This document shows positions 1 through 7,862 of a stretch of 64,000 nt of DNA, piece by piece (positions within the stretch are counted from its first letter, which is position 1; each line of letters starts with the position of its first letter). Position numbers and translations under genes: made by a program. Source of the stretch: Candidatus Saccharimonadota bacterium (GTDB lineage: Bacteria > Patescibacteriota > Saccharimonadia > Saccharimonadales > Saccharimonadaceae). The notes below the pieces were generated by a model, which did not search any database, was not told where the DNA came from, and saw only the letters and a program-made list of their open reading frames with translations. The stretch lies in contig JAILQE010000012.1 of assembly GCA_024699125.1 (NCBI GenBank), positions 1-64,000 of the forward strand, in the 5' to 3' direction.

Positions 1-2
1 AC

Positions 3-80
3 TGCATCTTAGATTTTGATAAAGAACTAAAAGAACCAACGGAATCTGACAACGGACCGTTGGAACTTGATGAAGAATAG
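3..80 (+). CDS. C-terminal end of a gene cut by the window edge
   Basis: An open frame runs in from the left edge and stops at TAG 78-80. Only about 25 residues are visible, ending in an acidic tail (LELDEE). It is too short to recognise. It is immediately followed by a stable hairpin. Low confidence because only the tail is seen. Confidence 0.4.
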   Translation, partial: CILDFDKELKEPTESDNGPLELDEE

Positions 81-83
81 AAG

Positions 84-141
84 CCTTGTCTGGACCGACA
101 AGATTTAGCGAGGATAAACCTCATATTGTCGGCAGATAAGG
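84..141. other. Long imperfect hairpin
   Basis: Three nested helices can be drawn: CCTTGTCTG with CAGATAAGG (one G-T pair), then CCGACAA with TTGTCGG, then GAGG with CCTC around a 5-base loop. A T6 run follows about ten bases later. It could end the upstream gene or be a structured RNA leader of the small gene at 253. Confidence 0.4.
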
Positions 142-252
142 TACTGGATGCTTTTTTGACTGCCTATTAGTCAATTGCGGCCACTTATCGATCCGGATAA
201 AGCTTCTATTCATGTCCCGACTCAACTCGCAAGAAATACTTAGTGGAGGTGT

Positions 253-432
253 ATGGCTCGCAAAGTTGAGCCGGAGCAAATATGGCAAATTATTTATTCA
301 ATTTCAAGTAACCATAAATACTCCTTAAAGTTGATTAATATTAGCTCGTGTACTAGTGGGATATCCACTCGGACTGTCGTTTTTAGATGCTTACGAAAAG
401 ATTTATTTGCGATCAGAGGCGACAGCCTATGA
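253..432 (+). CDS. Small protein, possible helix-turn-helix
   Basis: A 59-residue frame starts at ATG 253 with a good Shine-Dalgarno (GTGGAGGTG) just upstream. The middle (residues about 24-52, ending CLRKDL) has the length and pattern of a small helix-turn-helix, but no family is recognised. A 7-bp helix (CTCAACT with AGTTGAG) would place the ribosome site in its loop, so start access could be controlled. It may also be a chance frame. Confidence 0.4.
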   Translation: MARKVEPEQIWQIIYSISSNHKYSLKLINISSCTSGISTRTVVFRCLRKDLFAIRGDSL

Positions 433-437
433 GAAAC

Positions 438-469
438 AAAAAACTGCTCTGGCTTGTATACCAGAGCAG
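438..469 (-). terminator. Terminator of tRNA-Thr(GGT)
   Basis: CTGCTCTGG pairs with CCAGAGCAG around an 8-base loop. On the minus strand it is followed by TTTTTTGTTT, so it ends the tRNA-Thr transcript; it may also end the small plus-strand gene. Confidence 0.85.
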
Positions 470-487
470 TACTATATTTATTCGAAA

Positions 488-563
488 TGGAGCCGCGAAC
501 CGGGTTTGAACCGGTGACCTTCGCCTTACCATGGCGACGCTCTACCGACTGAGCTATCGCGGC
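488..563 (-). tRNA. tRNA-Thr (GGT)
   Basis: Full cloverleaf on the minus strand: acceptor GCCGCGA with TCGCGGC, D arm, anticodon stem TCGCC/GGCGA with loop ATGGTAA (anticodon GGT), T arm ACCGG/CCGGT. The 3' CCA is encoded. Confidence 0.95.
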
Positions 564-637
564 ACATACCACAATGTATTGTTAAATCCGCTCGTTAGCC
601 TCGTTTGGCAGAGTTTTTATTCCAGAGGTAAGTGTCT

Positions 638-679
638 ATCCTTACCATGGATGCGCTCTACCAACTGAGCTATCGCGGC
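638..679 (-). pseudogene. 5'-half tRNA-Thr relic
   Basis: These 42 bases equal positions 32609-32650, the 5' half of the second tRNA-Thr(GGT): acceptor 5' strand, D arm and anticodon arm. Similarity stops right after the anticodon stem, so no T arm or acceptor 3' strand remains. It lies 74 bp 5' of the intact tRNA-Thr on the same strand. Confidence 0.9.
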
Positions 680-718
680 AACTTTAAATATTATATCACA
701 AAAAATCGCATTGGCGAA

Positions 719-1366
719 TTATTTTTCCAAAAGTACCCAGCCGCGATTAACGTAGAAATCTTGGGCGGTTGGCATGTCGAGGTTTTTGAGGGTGAGGTTG
801 ATGAGGTCGTCGATTATAATGATCGAGAACAGGGCGATGGCGATGGTGAGGAATTTTTTGCGAGACATGCGTTGGGCGAGCTTAATACAGTGTGGTAAGA
901 GACAATAAACGAGCAATAGCGCGCCAAGACCAAAAACGCAGGCGCTAGCTGGGCAAACAAAGCCGTTGATGTGACCGATGCCGATGGCGGAGTCCGAGTA
1001 GTCCCAATAGCGGGTGCCGTTCCCTACCGTGTAAACGAGCCAGCCAGCGAACCATTCCAGAAGTCCGGTAGAGATTGCGCCGGTTAGAAATACCGCCCAC
1101 GGGTGCTTGCGCATGCGATAAGTGGTGAGCAGGATGACAATGGCGCCGTAGGCGTAGAGGTTCATCCATGGCAATAAGTTGCCGCCGTTGACGTAGAAAT
1201 TGCGAAAACCACCTTTGAATTCGGCCAGAATAAATTCCCAAGTCCAGCCAATAAACCCGGCGACTACGATAACTAACAAAATCACGCCAAGTCGTTGCCA
1301 TTTGTCTAAGTGGGCTTCTTCAAGGTAGTCTCGGTACTGACTTTTTGCCTTAGCTTGTTTTTTCAT
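719..1366 (-). CDS. Polytopic membrane protein, CmpB/DUF1113-like
   Basis: 215 residues with about five to six membrane spans after a short charged N-terminus. It resembles the putative ABC-transporter type IV family (PF06541): a WEF motif after the first span, an NLYAYGA stretch, a long amphipathic helix, and WDYS followed by a GHINGF-type loop. The function of the family is unknown; a transport or envelope role is often assumed. The start has no Shine-Dalgarno. The 3' end has no clear terminator and runs towards the tRNA-Thr relic. Confidence 0.65.
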   Translation of the reverse strand: MKKQAKAKSQYRDYLEEAHLDKWQRLGVILLVIVVAGFIGWTWEFILAEFKGGFRNFYVNGGNLLPWMNLYAYGAIVILLTTYRMRKHPWAVFLTGAISTGLLEWFAGWLVYTVGNGTRYWDYSDSAIGIGHINGFVCPASACVFGLGALLLVYCLLPHCIKLAQRMSRKKFLTIAIALFSIIIIDDLINLTLKNLDMPTAQDFYVNRGWVLLEK

Positions 1367-1420
1367 AATCTTGATTATGCTTACTGTCTATATGATACCA
1401 TAAGAATTGCTCTTTGCAAA

Positions 1421-1443
1421 TAAAAACCGGCCACTAGGACCGG
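1421..1443 (-). terminator. Terminator of the 1463-2035 gene
   Basis: CCGGTC pairs with GGCCGG on the minus strand, followed by TTTTTAT. Confidence 0.8.
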
Positions 1444-1462
1444 TAGGTTTTGGGTTTTTGTA

Positions 1463-2035
1463 CTAGGTTTTTTCGTACATCTTGTATATCTGATCGAATA
1501 GTGCGTCTTCGTAATCATATAGGTCGATATTGCATTGATTGTAGAACTTTTTAATAACGCCCATGAGTGTTTCTAGGAATTGTTCGGCAGCCCATGCAAC
1601 ATCTTTGGTTCGCAGGTAGAAAAACACGAACGCCCGGATTGCGTCTCCATGGGTTAGGAAATTTTCATATTCCCCACGGCACCCATAATTATCACCATCG
1701 CGACGACAATCAGCGCATTCTTTATGGTCGAACCTTATGATTCTGGCGTATTCCAGCATGACATTTTCTAGCTTCTCGAGGTCTGGGACCTGGCGAGTCA
1801 AATAGAAGTGCTCTTCTGGCGCTACGGCATTTTCTGGGCCCATACGGCCTTGGCGGAAAGAAAATAGTTTAGTGTAGCTATATATTGCTACGTATTCTTT
1901 CTCCCAATACCTGCGTTCGCGAGCATAGATATCGTCTAGCGCGCTGGCGTTAATTTTGCCGTCCAGCGTGTCTCGCATAAACTGGATGGCTTGTTCTTCT
2001 AGATACATGCGAAATTCTTCTCTTGTTTTAGCCAA
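1463..2035 (-). CDS. Unrecognised cytosolic protein
   Basis: 190 residues, no signal peptide or membrane span, mostly helical and charged. Cysteines cluster in HKECADCRRDGDNYGC near residue 105-120, a possible metal site or disulfide group. The start is TTG at 2033-2035, chosen because AGGTGA lies five bases upstream and the frame does not extend further. It is a single-gene unit with a consensus promoter (2078-2106) and its own terminator, the layout typical of accessory genes in this window. No family recognised. Confidence 0.65.
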   Translation of the reverse strand: MAKTREEFRMYLEEQAIQFMRDTLDGKINASALDDIYARERRYWEKEYVAIYSYTKLFSFRQGRMGPENAVAPEEHFYLTRQVPDLEKLENVMLEYARIIRFDHKECADCRRDGDNYGCRGEYENFLTHGDAIRAFVFFYLRTKDVAWAAEQFLETLMGVIKKFYNQCNIDLYDYEDALFDQIYKMYEKT

Positions 2036-2077
2036 AATATCACCTACTTTCTAATGTTCACCCTAAAACCTGAATAT

Positions 2078-2106
2078 ATTATAACATTTTTTGCGCTAAT
2101 GGTCAA
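2078..2106 (-). promoter_or_regulatory. Consensus promoter of the 1463-2035 gene
   Basis: On the minus strand TTGACC, a 17-bp spacer and TATAAT (preceded by TG) give a near-perfect housekeeping-sigma promoter, about 40 bases before the start codon. Confidence 0.8.
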
Positions 2107-2119
2107 TTTGGAGACCAAA

Positions 2120-2138
2120 AAAATAAGCCCCGAGGGGC
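2120..2138 (-). terminator. Terminator of tRNA-Tyr
   Basis: GCCCC/GGGGC hairpin followed on the minus strand by TTATTTTTTT. Confidence 0.8.
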
Positions 2139-2149
2139 GTATTTAATCG

Positions 2150-2234
2150 TGGTGCTGGAAGTAGGACTCGAACCTACGAAGCCCGAAGGCGAGAGATTTA
2201 CAGTCTCTTGTCATTGCCACTAGACGATTCCAGC
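2150..2234 (-). tRNA. tRNA-Tyr (GTA), copy 1
   Basis: Class II tRNA with long variable arm on the minus strand. Acceptor GCTGGAA/TTCCAGC, anticodon loop CTGTAAA (GTA), encoded CCA. A second copy at 42885-42969 differs by compensating bases in the variable arm. Confidence 0.95.
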
Positions 2235-2256
2235 GCTGCAGTCATTATAACACAAA

Positions 2257-3177
2257 CTATTTCAAAAATCCATTGATGATTTTGGATTCAGCTTCTGCTT
2301 CGGTAAGGCCGAGTGAGCAGAGTTTGATGATCTCGTCGCCGGCGATTTTGCCGATGGCGGCTTCGTGAATTAATGCAGCATCTGGGCTTTTAGCATCGAG
2401 GGCTGGTTCAGCGAGTACGCTGGCATCTTCCATTAAAATAGCATCGCAAGCTGAGTGGCCACGGCAGCGGCTGTTGCCAACAATACAAGAAGCAAACTTT
2501 TGCCTTGAAATATCTCTAGCAACGGCGCGCGAATTGATGTCCGCAGTAGAATCTTCTCCAAGTTCGATTTGGTAGACGCTTTCGGCGGTCTGGCGACCAT
2601 GCGTGAGCAAACGTTCCTCAACGACAATGTGAGCGTCCTTTGCGAGATTAGCCTTCGTGATACGAATTGTCGAATCGACACCCTTAAGCTGCTCCATATA
2701 GAGGGTAGCTTCGGAGTTTTCGCCAACTTCGAGTTCGGTGGTTGGGTTCAAAATCTTGCCGCCGGCTCCGCGACCAAGTCCGAGATGGCGCTCAATGTAC
2801 TTAACTTTGCAGTTCTTGCCGATAAAGAAGCGATGAATGCCATTGTGGACAGAGTTTTCGCCACCGCAATTGTAGATACCGCAACCAGCGACGATTGTGA
2901 CGTCGGAGTTGTCGCCGATATGGAAGTCATTATAAACATCTTCCTCGATGCCGGTGACGCTGATGGCTACTGGGATGTGTACGATTTCGTTCTTAGTGTC
3001 AGCTTTGATATAAATTTCTAGGCCGCTGACGTCGGTTTTAGGTTTGATATCAATATTTTCACTAGATTGGCGGCCGACGGATTTGCCGTTGACTCTAAAA
3101 TTATAGGCTCCGGCCGGAATTTCCGTCAGCTCGGCGACTTCGCAGAAAATCTGTTTGACTTCTTCGCTGAGTCTCAT
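2257..3177 (-). CDS. SufB/SufD-like Fe-S scaffold, copy 1
   Basis: 306 residues with the SufBD beta-helix core and little N-terminal extension. Visible landmarks: a conserved CGIYNCG motif near the middle, KILNPTTE, LTHGRQT, CRGHSACDA, and the C-terminal HEAAIGKIAGDE plus IINGF typical of SufB/SufD. The cysteine that follows CDSxLIG in E. coli SufB appears absent. Its start overlaps the stop of the SufC-like gene by four bases, so the two are translationally coupled. By family knowledge this is a minimal two-gene module (SmsCB type) that builds Fe-S clusters with its ATPase. A close paralogue pair lies at 26559-28162. Confidence 0.85.
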   Translation of the reverse strand: MRLSEEVKQIFCEVAELTEIPAGAYNFRVNGKSVGRQSSENIDIKPKTDVSGLEIYIKADTKNEIVHIPVAISVTGIEEDVYNDFHIGDNSDVTIVAGCGIYNCGGENSVHNGIHRFFIGKNCKVKYIERHLGLGRGAGGKILNPTTELEVGENSEATLYMEQLKGVDSTIRITKANLAKDAHIVVEERLLTHGRQTAESVYQIELGEDSTADINSRAVARDISRQKFASCIVGNSRCRGHSACDAILMEDASVLAEPALDAKSPDAALIHEAAIGKIAGDEIIKLCSLGLTEAEAESKIINGFLK

Positions 3178-3845
3178 TTTTGGCCCTCCAGAATTTTTGG
3201 CAAAATCTCGGTGGCTGGGCCGAAGGATTTGATTTTGCCTTTTTCTAGGATCATAATTTGGTCGGCAATTTTTAGAATCCTTTCTTGGTGCGAAATAATC
3301 ATGATGGAGCGGTCTTTGGTTTGGTCTCTAAGTTCGCTGAAAGTGTCGGTGAGTTTCTCGAAGCTCCAGAGATCGATACCAGCTTCTGGTTCATCAAAAA
3401 TCGTCAGTTTGGCTTCTCTTGCCAGAGCGGAAGCGATTTCGATACGCTTCAATTCCCCACCAGAAAGCGTGGAGCTGAGTTCGCGGTCTAGATATTCGGT
3501 CGGGTCGAGACCGACTTTCGTCAAAACACCTTCGACATTTTTGCCGGCAATTTCGAGAAGTTCTCGTACGGTGAGTCCCTTAAACTTAACTGGTTGCTGA
3601 AAAGCAAAAGCGAGGCCAAGTTTGGCGCGCTCGGTAACGCTAAACTCGGTGATGTCTTGGCTGTCAAAAAGGATTTGTCCGGCACTTGGTTTTTTGATGC
3701 CCATCAGAATCTGGGCTAGAGTCGATTTACCAGAACCATTTGGGCCGGTGATTACCAAAAAACTACCCGGTTCAAGCCGAAAAGAAACATTGTCCAAAAT
3801 TTTACGTCCATCAGCGACGAACGAAATGTTTTTGACCTCTAACAT
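3174..3845 (-). CDS. SufC-like ATPase, copy 1
   Basis: 223 residues of an ABC-ATPase. Walker A GPNGSGKST, signature LSGGELKR, Walker B LTIFDEPEAGID, H-loop IISHQER. The EPEAGID and LSGGE(L)KR forms are characteristic of SufC. It should power Fe-S assembly with the SufB-like protein that overlaps its 3' end by four bases. TATAAT lies eight bases before the ATG and no Shine-Dalgarno is present, so the mRNA is probably leaderless. No sufS, sufU or sufE gene lies nearby. Confidence 0.9.
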   Translation of the reverse strand: MLEVKNISFVADGRKILDNVSFRLEPGSFLVITGPNGSGKSTLAQILMGIKKPSAGQILFDSQDITEFSVTERAKLGLAFAFQQPVKFKGLTVRELLEIAGKNVEGVLTKVGLDPTEYLDRELSSTLSGGELKRIEIASALAREAKLTIFDEPEAGIDLWSFEKLTDTFSELRDQTKDRSIMIISHQERILKIADQIMILEKGKIKSFGPATEILPKILEGQK

Positions 3846-3883
3846 ATAAGTTTATTATACCAAATCTGGTGTATTATAGGAGT
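3846..3883. promoter_or_regulatory. 38-bp divergent promoter, both sides probably leaderless
   Basis: Only 38 bases separate the start codons of the SufC-like gene (minus) and the HD gene (plus). The minus side has TATAAT eight bases before ATG; the plus side has a TATTAT box about six bases before its ATG. There is no room for two normal leaders. Confidence 0.65.
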
Positions 3884-4582
3884 ATGAATTCGTATGTTGG
3901 AGCCGAGGTAATTGTGAATCCAGAACTCAAAGCCTATGTCGAAGAGCATATTTTTCCGGAGTATGCCAAAAACGACGGTGGACATAATTTGGCACATATC
4001 AAAGAGGTGATTCGTCGCAGCTTTGAGCTGAATGAAGCTTTTGGTTTGCAGCTGAAACCAGATTTGATCTATACGATTGCTGCTTGTCATGATTGGGGCA
4101 AATATGAAGACCACGAAAAGCATCATTTGATCGCAGCGCGTAATTTCGCCAACGATGACGGTCTGAAAAAGTTTTTCACGGTCGAAGAACGCCAAATAAT
4201 TAAAGAAGCTATCGAGGATCACCGTTCTTCTAAGGAGGATGAACCGCGTAGTGTTTACGGGAAATTGGTTTCTTCAGCGGATCGCAACTCGAGAATCGAT
4301 ATCGTTTTTATTCGTAGTTTTTTCGTGGCGAAAGAGCGTATGCCGGACGAGAATATTGAGGATTATTTGAATTTTACGATTGAGCGCCTGTCTAAGAGAT
4401 ATTCCGAGGAAGATTCGGAAAATATGTTTTTTGAAGACGAGAACTACCGTGATTTCTTAAAAGAAATGCGCGAATTATTAAAAAATGAGGACGAGTTTAA
4501 GAGACGTTATTGCGAAGTGAATCATATTTCGTCTAGACAGCACAAAGTTAAAGAGGAACCTGGCGCAATAGAATATTTATAA
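3884..4582 (+). CDS. HD-domain phosphohydrolase
   Basis: 232 residues. Metal-binding pattern: His34 and His38 in GGHNLAHIKEV, His69-Asp70 in AACHDWGKYED, then EDHRSS and an SADRNSR stretch where HD enzymes carry the last Asp. This is a stand-alone HD hydrolase of unknown substrate, probably a nucleotide or phosphorylated metabolite. ATG 3884 is preferred over the in-frame GTG at 3869, which falls inside the promoter. The tail after residue 190 is charged and not part of the core. Confidence 0.8.
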   Translation: MNSYVGAEVIVNPELKAYVEEHIFPEYAKNDGGHNLAHIKEVIRRSFELNEAFGLQLKPDLIYTIAACHDWGKYEDHEKHHLIAARNFANDDGLKKFFTVEERQIIKEAIEDHRSSKEDEPRSVYGKLVSSADRNSRIDIVFIRSFFVAKERMPDENIEDYLNFTIERLSKRYSEEDSENMFFEDENYRDFLKEMRELLKNEDEFKRRYCEVNHISSRQHKVKEEPGAIEYL

Positions 4583-4598
4583 GCGTTATAATGTAGCC

Positions 4599-4670
4599 AT
4601 GAACGGTAATACGGTAAACGGGGTGGGGTTTATAGGGCACTGTTTGAGGCGCAAGCTGAAGGATACCGCT
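4599..4670 (+). other. Transcribed leader or remnant behind a TATAAT box
   Basis: TATAAT at 4587-4592 is followed six bases later by ATG 4599, the leaderless pattern. The frame (MNGNTVNG...) continues to about 4756 but overlaps the 3' end of the convergent protease gene and is rich in Arg/Lys, so it may not be a real protein. It could be a small RNA or decayed gene. Confidence 0.3.
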
Positions 4671-4705
4671 AAAAAAAGTGAAGGCCGGCCCACGAGGGAC
4701 CGACC
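4671..4705 (-). terminator. Terminator of the archaemetzincin-like gene
   Basis: GGTCGGTCCC and GGGCCGGCC pair with one bulge, followed on the minus strand by CACTTTTTTT. Confidence 0.8.
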
Positions 4706-4710
4706 TTTCT

Positions 4711-5400
4711 TTAGGTGTTTGCTACGACAAACTGCTGCTGTGCAGCGATGTGACGCTTAGCGTCCGCCAGGCAGAGCGGGCAATACCATCTGTCTAGAGC
4801 GCGTGCGTCTTTGGCGTGCTGGACAAACTCCGGCACATTCATACCCTGCTGCATAATGCAGCCGTGCTGGGCGCAATGTATGCCCAGTTTTGGCTCGGTT
4901 TTCCTGCGATAAGGATTCGCAGCCATATTGAGGGTATGGCCGAGCTCGTGCAGCACGACGGCTTTGATAGCCAGCGCTTTTTCCTCTTCGTTGAGACTAG
5001 AGGCATGGCGGTAGCGATAGACGCTCTGCACCGTAACACGCCCACATGCAGCACCAAAGCAGAAATTTAAACGCTTCGTTGTGATGTCGTCCGAGACGAA
5101 AACCACATCAATATGCGGTCTTTTTTGCTGCCAAGGTTCGTTCATCAGCAGGCTGAGCATGCTCTCCGCATCGAGTTGCTGGTGACCGATTTCCAGCTTA
5201 TTGATTTTGTCTGTATGCTGGACGTACCAGTCCGCGCAGTTGTACGAACCATTGCCCCAAGAGCTTCTGCCGTAGTTACGGATTTCTCGCTCCGGGAACA
5301 GCGCCTTAAATTCTTTAAGAGCGCTAACGATTGCGTTCTCCTCGTCCGTCGTGATACCGCTGTCGTAGCAGCAATATATAGGATAAATGTACTGTGTCAT
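4711..5400 (-). CDS. Archaemetzincin-like zinc protease (M54 type)
   Basis: 229 residues. HELGH at 151-155 gives two zinc ligands and the catalytic Glu. About 20 residues later GIHC..HGCIM and then WYCPLC (207-210) match the archaemetzincin signature of a third His followed by a four-Cys structural zinc site. The gap between HELGH and the third His is longer than in typical AmzA. No signal peptide, so it is probably cytosolic. It has a consensus promoter, an excellent Shine-Dalgarno (AAAGGAGGTG) and its own terminator. Confidence 0.75.
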   Translation of the reverse strand: MTQYIYPIYCCYDSGITTDEENAIVSALKEFKALFPEREIRNYGRSSWGNGSYNCADWYVQHTDKINKLEIGHQQLDAESMLSLLMNEPWQQKRPHIDVVFVSDDITTKRLNFCFGAACGRVTVQSVYRYRHASSLNEEEKALAIKAVVLHELGHTLNMAANPYRRKTEPKLGIHCAQHGCIMQQGMNVPEFVQHAKDARALDRWYCPLCLADAKRHIAAQQQFVVANT

Positions 5401-5432
5401 GGTGACACCTCCTTTACGTATGTAATTGTGTT

Positions 5433-5461
5433 ATTATACCACAAAAATACACTATGGTCAA
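5433..5461 (-). promoter_or_regulatory. Consensus promoter of the protease gene
   Basis: TTGACC, 17-bp spacer, TATAAT on the minus strand, about 33 bases before the start codon. Confidence 0.85.
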
Positions 5462-5475
5462 TAATGCTAATAGTT

Positions 5476-5835
5476 TTATTTGAGAATAATAAAGCCTAAA
5501 GATACGGAAATGCCGTTCAAAATGAAAGACAACAAAAACGGCTTGATCGCTCGATAATCTTTGAAAGCGTATTTATAAAGAAAGCCCTCGGCAATAACTG
5601 CCAGGACCTCCATAATAGCCATAGTTATATAAAAACTAACGAGGTCGTAGTGGCCAGCTATAAGATACATAGCTAGGTTCGAGGTCAGTACTACTATAGG
5701 GTTGGTGACAATCTGAGCTAATACTACGATGAGGATATCCCATTTGCGGACGCCCAAAATGATAGCGAGTGTAGTCTCGATCAAAATTGTCAGACCCAGA
5801 CAGGTTAGCAGTAGCTGAATTAACGAACCTAGCAT
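5476..5835 (-). CDS. Small four-span membrane protein
   Basis: 119 residues with about four hydrophobic spans and a RKWD loop after the first. It is the last gene of a five-gene run (8899 down to 5476), starting nine bases after the stop of the SH3-like surface protein. Family not recognised. Being tied to a surface protein with its own C-terminal membrane span suggests a role in placing or partnering that protein, which is inference. Confidence 0.6.
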   Translation of the reverse strand: MLGSLIQLLLTCLGLTILIETTLAIILGVRKWDILIVVLAQIVTNPIVVLTSNLAMYLIAGHYDLVSFYITMAIMEVLAVIAEGFLYKYAFKDYRAIKPFLLSFILNGISVSLGFIILK

Positions 5836-5844
5836 GTATGAGGT

Positions 5845-7458
5845 TTATTCTTCGATTTTTGGTTCTTCAGCCTTTGGCTCTTCCTTAGTTGGTTCATCGG
5901 CTGGTTTGTCGGCCAATTCTTTGTCGGATTTGTCTTCGCCAGGTTTATCTTCGCTAGGCTTGTTGTCGCCATCTTTATCGCCGGCGGTTTTTTCGCCACT
6001 GCGGCGAGCGCGAATAATGATAAGGGCGGTGACTGCGGCAGCAAGTAGGCCGGCACAGACCAAGAGCCAAATCATCGTCATCGTGGAATTATCATGAGCT
6101 TCGGCATAGTCATAGGTTGGAATGTCTGGGATAGGGTTCGTGATGGCATCTTCGATTGCTTTGCCTTTTTGCTTTTCGAGTTCTTCGATTTCTGCTTTTG
6201 GAGCACCTTTTATCCAGCCCGTAATCGTGTCATTTTTGAACGAAATATGGTACCAAACTTCATCGTCGGAGACGCGGTAGTAATAATCAGCATAATAACG
6301 GCTTCCAGCTGCGATGGTTTCGCCAATTTCTTTACCGTTTACCGCGTCGAGAATTGGGCGATCAATTTCGGCATATTGCTCTTTTGTGCCGGTAGAAATG
6401 CTGTCAGCGAGAACGATGTTGTCGACCCATCCAGTGTGTCTGCCGGCTTCATCGCGCCATTCAACATAAGAACGTTCAGTCTCGTCTTCGAAATAGAAGT
6501 TAGGGTTGGTTGAGGCGGTGTTGGAAGTGTAAATCTTGCGCACTTCAACGCTGGCCGGAATTGTAGCAATAGTTGCTCCCGAGTCAACAAATTCAGAAAC
6601 AGTAGCTTCGCCCTCCTTAGCAACCATAGCGTAGCTGTAGTTGTTGTTTACGGAAAATGCTATGTCGTAGCTAAGTGAGTTTTTGTGATACCAGCCGGCC
6701 TTATCGCCGTAAGAAATGTAAACTTGGCTCTCGTACTTACTAAGGTTAAAAACATAGAGTACTGGAAGTTCAGTTAGTGGGGTAGTTTCAATAGTGGCAA
6801 CGACTTTGCCGTCTTCGTATGGCGTATCTTTGAGCTCGACTTTATTGCGAGTAGTGATGATGTTAGAGTTCCATTCACTAGTGGCAATGTCGGCAGTGTT
6901 TGGGTGTTTTTGGAAAATATTAAAGTGGTTAATCCAGCCAGTGTGGCCTTCGTATGAGGTATACATCCAGTACCCGTCGTAGTAATCCGCAGAGACTACA
7001 ATTCCTTTTGGCAAGTGATAGTTGTCGTCGACTTTGCCGAATTGTTCGCCCGGGCCTTTGTATAAATATGCTTCGTCGTTGATAACATATTGTTTTAGCG
7101 GTGATGTTTCTTTCTCAATAGTGGACAAATCAAAGTTCTTGTTGGCCATACTGATGTCTTGTGGCGAGACCGAACATTGCTCATCTATGACATAGTAGCT
7201 TTCTATCTTGTTAGAACTGACGGTGTCTCCATAGTCTTGCATAGCTTTGAACTTCGCTCCGTTAGCGAGCGTCTTGACGGTTTTGCCGTTGCCGTCCTTA
7301 CATTGTGCGCCGTTCGGATTAGTGATTACGAGCTCAAACGTATAAGCATATGGTGCGCCCATGTCTGCCGATGCCCTCCTTGGCAAAATTACTGGTACGG
7401 CGGCCACAGCGGCCGAAGCGAGGCTAAGGCCAAGAGCTAATTTATTCGTCTTTTTCAC
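5845..7458 (-). CDS. Secreted multi-SH3-like surface protein
   Basis: 537 residues. Signal peptide (KK, hydrophobic core, cut near ASA-D at 32), then several repeats with the SH3b look, recurring as WYHKNSL, GWINHF, GWVDN and GWIKG about every 80-90 residues. A span at about 457-480 is followed by a cytoplasmic RARR stop and a 50-residue tail rich in Asp, Glu, Lys and Pro. The start GTG lies inside the 3' end of the 48-residue gene (17-base overlap). SH3b domains often bind peptidoglycan or host wall; in an episymbiont this could mean host contact, which is inference. Confidence 0.7.
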   Translation of the reverse strand: MKKTNKLALGLSLASAAVAAVPVILPRRASADMGAPYAYTFELVITNPNGAQCKDGNGKTVKTLANGAKFKAMQDYGDTVSSNKIESYYVIDEQCSVSPQDISMANKNFDLSTIEKETSPLKQYVINDEAYLYKGPGEQFGKVDDNYHLPKGIVVSADYYDGYWMYTSYEGHTGWINHFNIFQKHPNTADIATSEWNSNIITTRNKVELKDTPYEDGKVVATIETTPLTELPVLYVFNLSKYESQVYISYGDKAGWYHKNSLSYDIAFSVNNNYSYAMVAKEGEATVSEFVDSGATIATIPASVEVRKIYTSNTASTNPNFYFEDETERSYVEWRDEAGRHTGWVDNIVLADSISTGTKEQYAEIDRPILDAVNGKEIGETIAAGSRYYADYYYRVSDDEVWYHISFKNDTITGWIKGAPKAEIEELEKQKGKAIEDAITNPIPDIPTYDYAEAHDNSTMTMIWLLVCAGLLAAAVTALIIIRARRSGEKTAGDKDGDNKPSEDKPGEDKSDKELADKPADEPTKEEPKAEEPKIEE

Positions 7459-7588
7459 GCTTTAATTCCTTCCTGACGAGATAGGCCGTCGTTAATATAA
7501 CAATGAGCGTTAAAGCTGCAGCGATAATAAATGGCAGCGAAGTTGCGAGCCAAGACGGCGTGATGGATGTGATATTAATCTCAGGCAT
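7442..7588 (-). CDS. 48-residue single-span membrane peptide
   Basis: A short frame from ATG 7588 to TAA 7442. It has a polar extracellular start, one span (residues about 17-37) and a basic end (RKELKREKDE). The start overlaps the stop of the 93-residue gene and the end overlaps the start of the SH3-like gene, which supports real coupled translation. No family recognised. Confidence 0.65.
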   Translation of the reverse strand: MPEINITSITPSWLATSLPFIIAAALTLIVILTTAYLVRKELKREKDE

Positions 7589-7862
7589 TCTTTGGGCCTT
7601 CTACGGCTGGAGCCTTTTTGCTGCGGGAGCAAAGGATAGCTAGCATAATGAGGTTGGCGACTAAGATACCGGAGTTGATGATGGTGAAGGCAAGAATCAA
7701 AACTTCTTTAATATTGCTTTCTTCGGCTGGTTCTTCGGTAGTGGTTACCGGACGGCGGCCACCAGGGGTGATGACGTCGGCATAAGAATTAGCGACGAAT
7801 AGACCAGAGATCGCAAAGATAGCAGCGATGGCAATAGCCGAGATGGTTAAAGTTTTCTTCAT
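7581..7862 (-). CDS. Small membrane protein with two spans
   Basis: 93 residues. N-terminal signal-like span ending at SYADVITPGGRRP, a short Thr/Glu-rich linker, a second span (about 52-75), and a basic tail. It starts at ATG 7862 with AAAGGAG in front, overlapping the MFS stop by four bases. The ADVITPGG motif right after the first span resembles the mature start of the SH3-like protein (ADMGAP). Function unknown. Confidence 0.65.
   Translation of the reverse strand: MKKTLTISAIAIAAIFAISGLFVANSYADVITPGGRRPVTTTEEPAEESNIKEVLILAFTIINSGILVANLIMLAILCSRSKKAPAVEGPKNA

Noticed and set aside
638-679. Prophage or integrative element attachment site
   Set aside because: No integrase or phage genes lie between the relic and the matching tRNA, and the relic is the 5' half instead of the usual 3' half.
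632-898. Plus-strand 88-residue frame
   Set aside because: It overlaps the tRNA relic and the 3' end of the membrane protein on the other strand and has no Shine-Dalgarno or recognisable sequence.
3869-3883. Upstream GTG start for the HD hydrolase
   Set aside because: It would overlap the -10 box; ATG 3884 fits the leaderless pattern.
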